Part shown: in pieces, positions 39,301-51,300 of the stretch
Layout of the letters: each line of letters starts with the position of its first letter
How positions within the stretch are numbered: position 1 is the first letter of the stretch
From: Liolophura sinensis
Taxonomy: Eukaryota; Mollusca; Polyplacophora; Chitonida; Chitonidae
DNA length: 64,000 bases
Assembly (NCBI RefSeq): GCF_032854445.1
Contig: NC_088298.1
Span: 19,179,976 to 19,243,975, forward strand
Direction of reading: 5' to 3'
Program-made: the position numbers and the translations under genes
The notes under the pieces: generated by a model
What the model was told of the DNA's origin: nothing
Seen by the model: the letters and a program-made list of their open reading frames with translations, nothing else
Databases searched by the model: none

Positions 39301-42300
39301 GTGAGCTGAAACATCAAACCGACAGACCAACCTTTTTTTTTTTTCATTACAGCCCATCCAACACTGGAGTACGAAAACAAACTGAAGAGCGCACAGGTGC
39401 TTAAAGTAGGCTCCACTCTAACACTCCACGTGAACGTCAGTGGCATCCCGAACCCAGAGATTATGTGGTGCCTGGACGAGGAACCCCTGGAGAAATCTGA
39501 GCGTGTCTCCATAGAAACCAACGACAAGTACAGCACGGTGACGGTGAAGAACGCCACCCTGGACGACACGGGTCTATATTCCATCAGCGCCCAGAACGTG
39601 GTCGGGGAAGCCAGGGCTGAGTTTGACGTCACTGTTAGAGGTGAGCATAGCCTTAGATTATTGTGTCTGTCTAGTCAGAGCCCCCTTCTACAAAAACAAC
39701 TGAAGTCTATAAAGTTCATTGTAACTACACGTTAAAGACATAGCAGATTCCACCAAGCTACTAGACACTAGAAACTCATAAATGTTATCTAAAGGCATTT
39801 TTCAAAATTTCCAGCACCAAAAATTACAAATTCTGACGAGGTGTGAAATTTTGAGTTTAGTCAGAAATGGATTTGTGTACAATAAAAACAGTTACATGTA
39901 GGTTTAATTACCGATCAGATGTTAAAAAGATGGTATTACTGAGCGAATGAAATGTTCCCAGTTTATTTGTTGTTTTCAACGTTATGAACATAAATATATG
40001 CAATATCCATCAAATGAAAGTCATTCCGTGGTATTGGACAATGTATGCACTTTTAGGATTTTGCGCTGCACTCTTCACTTTGTGATAGTAATACAGCCTT
40101 TCTATCACCCTTTTCCTTACATTTACAATTATTTCATGTGACCTTCAGATAAACCTTCAAAACCAAACAACCTCCAGATCGTGGAAGTCTACAAAGACTC
40201 CGTGGTGTTGTCATGGGAGCCACCGGCCAGCAACGGAGGCGTGGACATCACAAACTACGTTATCGAGAAGCGTGACACAAAAAGGAACACGTGGTCTCAC
40301 GTGGCGACAATTGACAGCGCTAACTGCACCCATTCTGTCCAGAAACTTCTCGAAGGCAACGAGTACTTCTTCCGTGTGTCGGCGGAGAATGAAGTGGGTG
40401 TCGGAGAACCGGCCGAACTCTTCGAAGGCACCATCGCCAAGAGTCCATTCAGTAAGCAGATTGTTACATGTAAAATGCCATGATTACGGTCGAAGATTTT
40501 TCCCAAATACAAGTTATTTACCGTCCGTCGAATGTGACAGTGTTGCTGATGTATGCAACAGTCTGGTATTTCATGTAACAAGCAGACGTAGGGTAAAAAC
40601 TTCCATAATTTCGGCGACCGTACGTAGGAAGGCCTGCCGGCAACCTGCGGATAGTCGTGGGTTTCCTCCGGTTTCCACCCACCATAATGCCGGCCACCCT
40701 CGCATAAGTGAAATATTCTTGAGTACGACGTAAAACACCAATCAAAAAAATATATCAAATAAACAATTTCGGTGTTGTTACATGCAAGCCTGAACACACT
40801 ACCTGTCTCAGTTTCCACCAGTTCAGATCACGAGATTTCCTTAGCATGAAAACTCTTGACCAATAAGCTTGACCGATTGTTTCTGTTGGTTGTTGCCATT
40901 GGTTGTTTCTTAACTTTACGTCTGAAGGAATCTGTTGTTTTGGGTGGGGGGTTGGGGGGAGGGTGGAGTTGCCTTCAATAATTCATGAAGCTAACAGCAA
41001 TTTTAGTGTAAGAGAAACATCAATCATTATTAAAACACAATTACATTATTTTGTAGCATAATTGTAAAACGTCTTATCTGAGATTTTATTTTATTCCAGA
41101 CGAACCTGGTTCACCTTTGAACATCCAGGTGGCGGAGGTGACGGACAAATATGTGACGCTCACCTGGGATGCTCCTCAGAGCGATGGCGGGTCTCCTATC
41201 ACCGGATACGTGGTGGAGAAGAGACAAAGCCACTCCCCGCGCTGGGTGAAGGCCAGTAAGACCCCGGTGATTGACAGGACGTTCACACTACCAGACCTGA
41301 TTGAGAATAATGACTATGAGTTCCGTGTGTCAGCAGAGAACCAGGCGGGCATTGGCTCACCTTCAGAGCCCACGCCCTCTGTTAAGGTCAAATTCCCATT
41401 CGGTAAGATTGTCTCTCTTTTTGTACGCGTGGATCTCAAAAGGATCCCGTTTTGCCTAGGGCTATTAGCTGACAAAATATTTACCTAAACATTAAAAAAA
41501 TGTTAAGAATAACATTCTTTGTTTAGGGTTGTAACGTTTAACATTTTGATTTCCCAGATGTGCCATCGGCTCCTAGCAAACCGGAAGTGAGTGATGTAAC
41601 CAAAGATTCCGCCGTGTTGACGTGGAATGCCCCTGACAAAGATGGCGGGAGTCCAGTGACAAACTACGTTATCGAGATGAAACCATCGGGCACTTACAAA
41701 TGGCTGCCCGTATCTCAAGACGAAGGTATCATTGACAGCAGCTTTAAGGTCAAAGACCTGATAGAAGGCACAGAATACGAATTCCGAGTCGCGGCCAAGA
41801 ACAAAGCTGGCCTCAGCCAACCATCAGCCGCGTCACAACCGATCATTGCCAGGGAGCCAATCGGTAAGCTTGTTAAGTGAACTTGACATTGCCCAGATGG
41901 CCGTGGCTATTCACTTTGAAAAATTTTTGAAGTTTTTTTGGTAGTCCGAAGCTATGTCTTGTGAAGGCTATGTCTTTGACCTTTTCATCATCAGTATATT
42001 TACTGTAGACTTTGTTAGAGATGAAGTCACTTTGAGTGCGCTTGTTTAACTTTCTTTGAGGTTGTCCATAAACTGTATTTTAATGTCGCACTATTTAACA
42101 TTTTTTAACATTTTTATTTTCATATACCAGTGAAAAAATGAATTTGCCCTTCAACTTCAAAAGTGTAGTAAGGTACTGCGTATTTTTTTAAATCGGCACT
42201 GAATCAGGATGAAGAAGAAAACGACGACATCGTTTGTTTCATATGTTAAAGTTAAAATTGTGAACATAAAACTGCAATATTTTATTTCCCGTAAACCATT

Positions 42301-45300
42301 AAGTTAACAAGAGGTTTGTTTGTGCCACAGTTGGAGATGCACCGGAAGTTATGGAGGAGATACCGGCCGTGGCTGCCGATCTTGAAAAGGATGCAGTTCT
42401 GCGATGTAAAATCGCCGGAGAGCCGGAACCAACAATTAAATGGTAAGACTTAATGCAGTGGGTGAAATACGTGCATTTGTTACCACGAAAATGCAATCTT
42501 AATGGTTTAGTAAAACAATGATAATTTCCTTATCACAAAATCATATTGCATTTCTCCTGAGGAACAGTTAAATAGCTTTCGCAATGTTCTTCAGAAAAGC
42601 AAATGACTGTTACCTGAGAGGGCTTAAGGAGCGCAGAAATATGTATTTGTACGGGTGAAAATTCACCATTATTATTTTATGCTGGGTGTCAGATATATGT
42701 AGTTGCAAGAAGACAAAGTAATGTTTGCGTACAAGGGAAAACTTTTACGTTTACGTTTGAACACTTGTGAACTGGATTCACGTGTTGAAGAAGTTGAACA
42801 ACTCTTTTTGAAAGTTCTCACCTTGTGAATTCTAATCTCTTGAGTTCAAGTACTCACTGGCTGTTCCATTTCCCTTCCTCCCTCAGGTACAAGGACAAAC
42901 GTGAGCTGCCCGAGGGTAAGAGGTACTCCATGTCTTACGACGGTGAGGAAGCGACGCTGAAGATCCGTGATGTCATGGAGAAAGACTCGGGAGAGTACAC
43001 GTGTGAGGCGACTAACGCCCTTGGCAGTGTGGCCACAGTCGGAAAGCTCACCATACAGGGTAAGGGAAATACCCCCACCCAGGCGCCTCTTATCATTCTA
43101 AACAACTGTCTGAAACTGAGGGTCTGGCTCATGTGGTTAAAGCCCCGGTTAGTTATAATTATCAGGCCCATGACCAATGACGTTGCAGGTTCGAATCCAG
43201 TTCTCGCTGTTTCAGCTATGGATTTCCAGAGGTTGTCAGATATCTGACGAAGATCAATTCTTTACTTATTCATCGCTTGCTTTCTGAGATCAATTATCAA
43301 AGACTAAATTTATTGTAGTGTTTAAGTTTTTGAAAATCCAGAATATTTAGTTACTAGGATAATATAAATGTGTTTGACAAATTGAAAATGCCATGTGTCG
43401 TTCCTTCAGTGATTATGTGTAATCATTCTACATTGTTTGCTGGTTTAAACATGTTCTAGCCATGACATTTTAAAAAAATATTGTGAAAATGGCGTTAAGC
43501 ATATACTTTATATTAACCTCCCTCAAAAATTACTTCTCGTTCAAACTCTTTTATCCCTTCTCTTCCAGCTGAACCTCACTTAAGCTTTGACAACAAATTC
43601 AAAGATGTGGTCAGTCTGGAGGCGGGAACAAACTTGCGCATCCCCGTCAAAGTGAGCGGTATTCCCCCTCCAGATGTAACGTGGACCAAAGACGACAAAC
43701 CCCTCAAGATTGGAGAAAGGGTTGCCGTAGATACAACAGACTCTGGAACGACCTTGACCATCAAGAAGGTCACACCATCAGATGATGGCCTGTACGCGGT
43801 GAAAGCTGAAAATGATGCTGGAACTGCTGTGGCAGACTTCGATGTGGAAGTTCTAGGTAACGAATGCATGGGATTTTTTCCTGTCCACACTGGTTTACAT
43901 TTTGGCTTCGGTAGGGATATATATAAAAATCAGTTATCAACTGTGAAAATGGGCTTTAGAGCATTAATACATTAATAAGTCGAAATTTATATTTTAATAA
44001 AAATTCGTCTTAGTAGGTAAGACGATGCTGTCTCCTCGTGCAAAGGATCACGCCCTGACCTGTGAGGGCTTTTCCCGGATCAAAGCCTTGGCCCCTAACA
44101 TAGATTGATGGACATACACATAGACCTTTCTGCCTTCTTATATAATTAAACAATTAATACGTACTGCGTTCAAACACCAATCAAATAAATGAACACATAT
44201 CGTGTATGAGGAGTTAGTATTATTGCCACAGGAATCGAATACCGAGTGCTTAAATACGGGCTTAAATCAGTGTTCCAAGTTAGAATTGGTTTGATGAAAC
44301 TAACCCCACCACCCATTAAAATCTACTATTACCGTAAGCCAATAATTCTTTGATTGCCTTAAAATGTTTAAATATTTACTTTCTTGCGTGTCTGTTTTTT
44401 CTGCAGATGTCCCAGGCAAGCCCGAAGCTCCTATTAGAGTATCGGACATAAACAGAGACGTCATGACCGTACACTGGAATCCGCCGAAGGAGACTGGTGG
44501 GGCGCCACTCAAGTCTTACACCATTGAGCGTCGTGACACCAAGAGGGCATCCTGGGTGAGAGCTGGCAAGGTCAACGGGGACGTCACCAGTTTGAAGGTC
44601 ACAGGATTGACGGAAGGTGGAGAGTATAGCTTCCGAGTCTGCGCCGAAAACAACGTTGGATTGGGCGAGTTTTTGGAGTCGTCAGAGACTTACATCGCCG
44701 AAAGTCCCTTCGGTACGTTAACAAAATGGCCGCCTGCTTTTGGATTGTATTGTGTGTGGTTTTGCGACGTAGCAATTTTTAGGTTTTTCCGATGTTTTGT
44801 GCTGACTAACTTTCCATTCCTCAACCATTCTCCGTGTGCATTTTGCCGAGCCCAAGTACTTTTCCCCCACCTCAGCGTCCAGCGCTTAACCCTTCGTGTA
44901 GGCTACACCATGTTATTCGCATCCTTAACCACGGTGTTGTCAGCCACTGCCTTTGTGAGTTATACTCAATTCTGGTAAAGGGTAATTGAGTGACAGAAAC
45001 AACAGCCATTCATTTAATATTTCAATAGTTAGACTAGATAATAGAATTCCAAAGATTAGACCAATCGTGCGGTCGATTAGTGCACCCTCATAAGTATTTA
45101 TCATACAAATAATATTGATTCTGGAAGTAAAAAAATTAGAATGTGGAACGCGAAAAGGCTAAGTTTTTTGTTACACCTATATACAACAACTACATCAACG
45201 GGGAGGGCCTCGGTGGCGGTGGTCAGCACGCTAGCGCAGCGTAAAGACCCAGGGGCCTCTCACCAATGCGGTCGCTGTGAGTTCAAGTCCAGCTCATGCT

Positions 45301-48300
45301 GGCTTCCTCTCCGGCCGTACGTGGGAAGGTCTGTCAGAAACGTGCGGATGGTCTTGGGTTTCCCCCTGGCTCTGCCCAGTTTCCTCTCGCCATAATGCTG
45401 GGCCGCCGTCGTATAAGTGAAATATTCTTGTGTACGGCGTAAAACACCAATCTAATAAATTCATAACTATATCAAGTAAGACGTTCCCGAAGAAGGAACA
45501 ATTGCAATATGAAGAACACTTGATCAGTATGATAAAAAGGATGTTAATTTTTCATATAACTGGGTTGCGTTGAGTTCATCTTACCATTTATCGCGAAACC
45601 GCAGCGTTCATTGTCCTAAGAATGTAGAAAAGGGTTGCCCTAGAAGTTTTAGAGTAGAAAAATTGGCCTTTACACTGCCAAGGTTTAGCAAAAATCTTAT
45701 TATGCTTGTGTTGTTGTTTTTTTTAAATAATCTGCATACTGTGTGCTGCAGATGGTTGTCAGATTTGTGAAAGGGCATTGAACTAGCCATTATCAAAACA
45801 TCTGTGCAAATGTTGAAGTGCTTTATTCTGTGTTTGCTTCACCATGAAGATACATTGCTGTGCTTAAAACATAGCATCTTATCTTAATCTATAAACATTT
45901 TTAATTGTTTTCAACTCGATTTTTATTGTGATTAAATATGATATCATGAAGGAGAATGTCACGTATCAAGCAGAGGAGTTATTTATGTCATCTACACAAT
46001 ATATATATATATATATACATACAAACAGAATGACTTAGTTTAGTGTTTACGAAAGTGAAATTTAAATAAAAATAGCATAAATGAGCGCATTGTGCGACGA
46101 AAGATTTAAGATCGATCGTGTTTATATTTTATGCCCTAATGTATGTCCATTATGCAAATTTGAACTGTTATACTAGATGCAAGATTGGATGCAGTAATTA
46201 ATAAAGATGAAAAGAAATATATGTATTGTTTAGTATTACCACCGACAGATATATAATAATTGTACATACTTTTGAAATATTAATATGTTTTATATATATA
46301 TATATATCTATATCCATATACATAGTATACATATCAGATCTGTACTATATACTAATATGAGCTCATGTTTTTTTCTATACTATGCATGTACATGAAATGT
46401 TATGATGCGTTTTAGGCACAAGCTGAAAGCATATCAAATGTGTTGTTGTTTTAGAGAATTTTAATAAAAGACAAAATAGTATATTCTTTTGATGAAAATG
46501 TTTGTTTCTTGTGTTGTTGTTGTTGTTGTTGTTGGATGGATGTTTGCATGATGGAATGCTTATTCACTCATCACCCAGATACTACCCAATGCATTAAAGA
46601 TATTCTGTGCGCAAATGAAAGGATTGTGAAATTATAGCGATCCACAAACACCAAAGTCAAATTTGAACCGGAAGAAAGCTCATTTCGCACAGTAACAGTT
46701 TGAACGACTCGCAACTGTACTGAAAAGACAAGCTTGTTACAGGTTTCGGGTTCATTAACTTTAGTATTTGAATGATGTTTAAAATTTTTGATAAAAGTAC
46801 TAACTTCGTGCAGTCGGTGTCTAGTTCCACACAACTATCCCTTGCATTGGAAGTTAAAATAGTTGTAGCCAATTTGCATCTGGGATTTTGGGGGAAACAG
46901 AGATCTCTAGAGTTCAGGACAGTACTTCAGGGAATGACCTTATTATTAATGAGCCTCGAGATGCCTGGTGAAACCAGCATGTCCTCATAAACAAGCATTT
47001 GCCGCCAAAACAAGTCGGGTCCAAGCTGTGAAAAGACACCTCATTCTCTGCTGTTACGCTGTAGTAGTTGTGAACTACGTCTTTGCTTTACGAGTACAAC
47101 TGTACAGACATTTCCGACAAGAGTAGACCGCCTGGACCGGTTTCTTTTAGTCAAGCAATATTCCTCGATGTAAATGCGCCTTCTGTAGTTATGAGGAGCT
47201 GCGCTGTAGTTAGGTTCAGCATGGTGCAAGTATGGAACTATACAAGATTAACCTCGAACATCCTACAACCATGGTAGGATTTTGACAGCACTGAGTTGAG
47301 CCAGTGAACAGTACACCGCTAGATAACTGATCAGAGTATACAATAAGGTCTAGGCAATAGTCAGGATGTAAAATACTCACTAGATTAGGGTCAAGAGGTA
47401 AAACTACGTATTAGACTGGCGTCCAGACGTAAAATGTTTTTAAGATTAAGGTCAAGGCGTAAAATACGTGAAGATGTAAAATATGTACTAGATTGACAAC
47501 AATGTGTAAAATACGTACCAGGTTGGCGTCAAGGTGTAAAATACGTGTTAGATTAAGACCAAAATGTACAGTTCTCACTAGAGTCTACAAAATACGTGAT
47601 AGATTAGGGCCAATATGTGAAATAGGTACTATATTAGGGTCAATGTGTAAAATACACGCGATAAAATAGTAACAAAATATTTCAGTAAAAATATACTAAT
47701 TCCAAAAAAGCACGACATTATTGACAGAAAGTCTCTTGGAGTATTAGTTTTTGCAAAGAGAACGTCCCTTGGCAAGTGGTAAAATGTATAAATGATTTGC
47801 TGAACTCTACCGGTTTCAGGCCACAAAGGCTTTTCAAATGAAAATAGATGTTCTGCAGATGTCGACATGTTGGCCTTGAAATATGGCCTAGATGGCGTAA
47901 AATTCAAACCATTTAATCACAGTGTAATACATATACAAAGTTGGCATTCTCGCTAGGTGTGTAATATGTAGCCACACTAAGAACACTAATATTCAAAAGC
48001 TTAGGCGCTTGGATAAGCGCATCGTACACATAACACCATCAGGTAAAAGTTTGTAAGTCATACAATGTTGTCTACAATTGGAAATTGGTTCCAAATAATA
48101 TGCTAATTTCAAAGGAAAGACTAATATAGGGTGTATCTCAGGCCATAGGACATTAAACGTTGTCCATGAAATTTCGATTTATTTATTATCTTTTTGTTTA
48201 ATCGAGTGAATCACGGTTATTTGTTGGACTTTTGTGCTTTGGCTTTTTTTTGTACCATATTTCGACCCGTGACCTCAAATCAGGCTATTTAACACAAAAA

Positions 48301-51300
48301 CTGATAAGATTTCTGTGTCCAGAATAACATCATATATGACCGCAAGTTCTCGACCGCCATGGAAGAAACCCATGTTAATCAGTTATAAAATTCTAAGCAA
48401 AACATAAATTGAATTATTTTCATGAACAATGGTCTTTATCTGATGTATACCTCAAGTTAGTGTTTTCTTGGCCTTCACGAGTTAATACAGCAAAGAACTG
48501 AACTCGTCACATTTAAGACATTTGATTGTTTATACTTAAAGAGACGCATAAAGCTGACTGGGATCGAATCAGTTTCAAGTATATACTGTGACTTATGACC
48601 AATATGGAAAATCTGCACACGCAGATCTCAACTAACACCAAGACCATAATCAGTGAATATTTATTTGCATATCATCAAATGGGACATGTCTGGTATTATC
48701 GTACTCTGCTTGTAATTTAGATAAGGGAGAGACTGGGAAAAAGGGTAGAAGAATTAAGGCAAAATGGACAATAACCTTTGCAAGCAAAACAAAAGACATC
48801 ATTGGCCTTTTCACATGCATGTTTGTTTTTTTATAACCTTTTTGGACCTTTAACCATACGTTGGTCTTGTCAGTTCCGCTTGGCACCCTTGTCCGTGTAT
48901 TTGTGTAACTTCAGATACGGTTGGATTGCGGTTTGAATTTGTGTAACAATCGTTAAGTTAAGCGTGAACTGAAAACCACCGAAGCATGTCGGTGCTGCCA
49001 GAGCATCGACTTGTCACTATACCCGTAAGTATATGTACAGTGTAACTTTTTGTTACAAACTAAAGCTTTCATTTTTACAACTGTTGTTTCGAGTTATGAA
49101 ACGATTTAAGACAGAGACTTGAGATACACCATACTTTATATATGCACAAAATTAAATTGTAGTTTTATATGGTGATAAAAAAATATTGATGAATATCTCT
49201 GTACTGAGTTGGTTCCAGATTTGTTGAACAAAACAGTGTAAGATTAAAAACAAAGTTGAAAAGCCCAAAAATCTAATCAGACACATCATTCTATAACATT
49301 TTTTTTTCTTTCTCTCTTTCACTACCTCATCCAAATCAACTTGGAACCCTTCTAAACTACACCCACCAAAAAAACCCAAACAGGCAAACCTTCAGCTCCC
49401 GTTGGACCACTCGAAGTCACTGATATTATCGAAGATGGGGTCACGTTGGCATGGCAACCACCGGAATCGGACGGTGGATCGCCTATCAATGGGTACCTCA
49501 TCGAGAAATACGACACGAAGAAAATGAAGTGGACTAAAGTGGCGGACGTGGATGAGAACACGTTGAGATATGACGTCCGTAAACTCATCGAGGGCACGGG
49601 ATACCGCTTCCGAGTGTCCGCCGTTAACGACGAAGGTCAAGGTGAACCGCTGGAGACGGAGTCAGTGGTCAAACCCGAGGCTCCACCAGGTAAAGTGTCA
49701 AGGTCAAGCTGGTAGCTTTGTGGAACGCTTCCCACATAAAGTAGACAAAGCCAAGAGTATTGACTTTGAAGTAACTTCGGGTCTGAACCTTTTTTTCATT
49801 TTACGTTGTGGTTACATTCTACAAACGAAACATGGATATTGACAAAGAATCTTTATGGTTTTAATTCCACATAGGAGCAAACGGGCAAAAAATGATAATA
49901 TATTTGAAAACTTAGTTGGCCTATATTTCTCAAGACTCGGCGAAATAATGCTAAGCATGGTATTTGTATATATTATTTCTGACATATTCATTTTGGAACT
50001 GGAGTCATTGATTTGGAACCCCACTTCATGGTTTACGATTTGTGTACGAAGATCAGACTTGGCCCTTGCATTAAATGCATAAAATTACATGGAACTAATA
50101 TAATACATTGTTTTCACATTTAGAACCACCCAGCAAACCGACAGGACCAATCAAATCTAAAATCGTCTCCGGAGATTCCGTGGAGTTGTCCTGGTCACCC
50201 CCGAAGAAAGATGGCGGACGCCCTCTGACATCATACGAAATACAGATCTTAGACGATACCAAGACATGGCGTTCCTTAGCAACGACTGAAGCCAATGTTG
50301 TATCATACAGAGTAAAAGATCTTGAAGAAGGGAAGACGTACTTCTTCAGTGTAATGGCTCTTAATGAAGTGGGAGCTAGCGAACCTCTCACCTCAGACGC
50401 CATCACTCCTGAAACTCCCATTGGTAGGCTATATTTGTCAAATGGTCCAAGGGCAGTGACATTTACTTAAAGGCCAGTCAGTGTCATGCCGCATGATTTC
50501 AAATGAATGTATAAAAACCGTATTTAACTGGACGGGTTTAAGTACTTCTAAAGAAGACTCCCTAATGTATATGTTTGCAAATGGACGACTTTAAGTACTT
50601 GTGAAGAAGGCTCCCTAATGTATATATTTACATTTGGACGGGTTTAAGTACTTTAAAAAGCAGACTCCTTGATGTATATGTTTACAATTGTACGGGTTCA
50701 AGTACTTGTAAAGCAGACTCCTTAATGTATATGTTTACAATTGTACGGGTTTTAAGTACTTGTAAAGAAGACTCCTTAATGTATATGATTACAATTGTAC
50801 GGGTTTAAGTACTTGTAAAGAAGGCTCCTTAATGTGAATAGTAGATTGAACACAAAAGTTGCATAATTGCCAAAACCTTGTGAGTGAATATATTTTCAAA
50901 TCAATCAAGGGTGTCTAAACATTTAGGGGGGATCGAGTATTGTTGAGGTCCTGATCTCAATCTATTCCATCTTCAGATATCCCAGCTGCGCCCACTGGTC
51001 CTCTGGAAGTCTCTGACATCCAAAAGGAATCACTGGTGTTGTCATGGCAACCTCCGGCAGATGATGGCGGTTCCCCCGTCACGCAGTACGTCATCGAGAA
51101 ACGTGACGCAAAGCGTACGTCATGGACCAAGGTGGACACGGTGGATTCAGAGGTCAGGCAGTACCTGGTTAAGAACCTGATAGAGGGTGGCCAATACGTG
51201 TTTCCGCGTGGCGGCTGAGAATAAGGCTGGTCGTGGCTCACAGCCCTGGAACTGGAGAGATCTGTCAGTCCAAGAGATCCGTTCGGTTAGTGCCTTTCGA

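Larger units (their letters stand above)
44713..49383. other. 4.7-kb intron inside super-repeat 4
   Basis: The longest intron here. It holds a SINE (45200-45466), AT microsatellites (45999-46018 and 46291-46308), a GTT run (46513-46534) and a degenerate tandem repeat (about 47345-47660). No Ig or FN exon or RNA gene is recognisable. The final acceptor at 49382 has a poor pyrimidine tract (ccaaaaaaacccaaacag). Confidence 0.7.

Noticed and set aside
43119-43203. Functional tRNA gene
   Set aside because: Box A- and B-like motifs are present, but the arms do not pair convincingly and the location within an intron beside other SINE relics favours a SINE head.
43464-43501. Possible relic of the second SINE-like family (aaatattgtgaaaatggcgt)
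   Set aside because: The match to the 34386 fragment is too short to support a separate call.
45141-45395. 84-codon + strand ORF
   Set aside because: It lies almost wholly within the full-length SINE and resembles no protein I recognise.
46571-47907. Several 60-90-codon ORFs on both strands in the long intron
   Set aside because: Lengths are within chance for this base composition, and none shows an Ig, FN, kinase or transposase motif.
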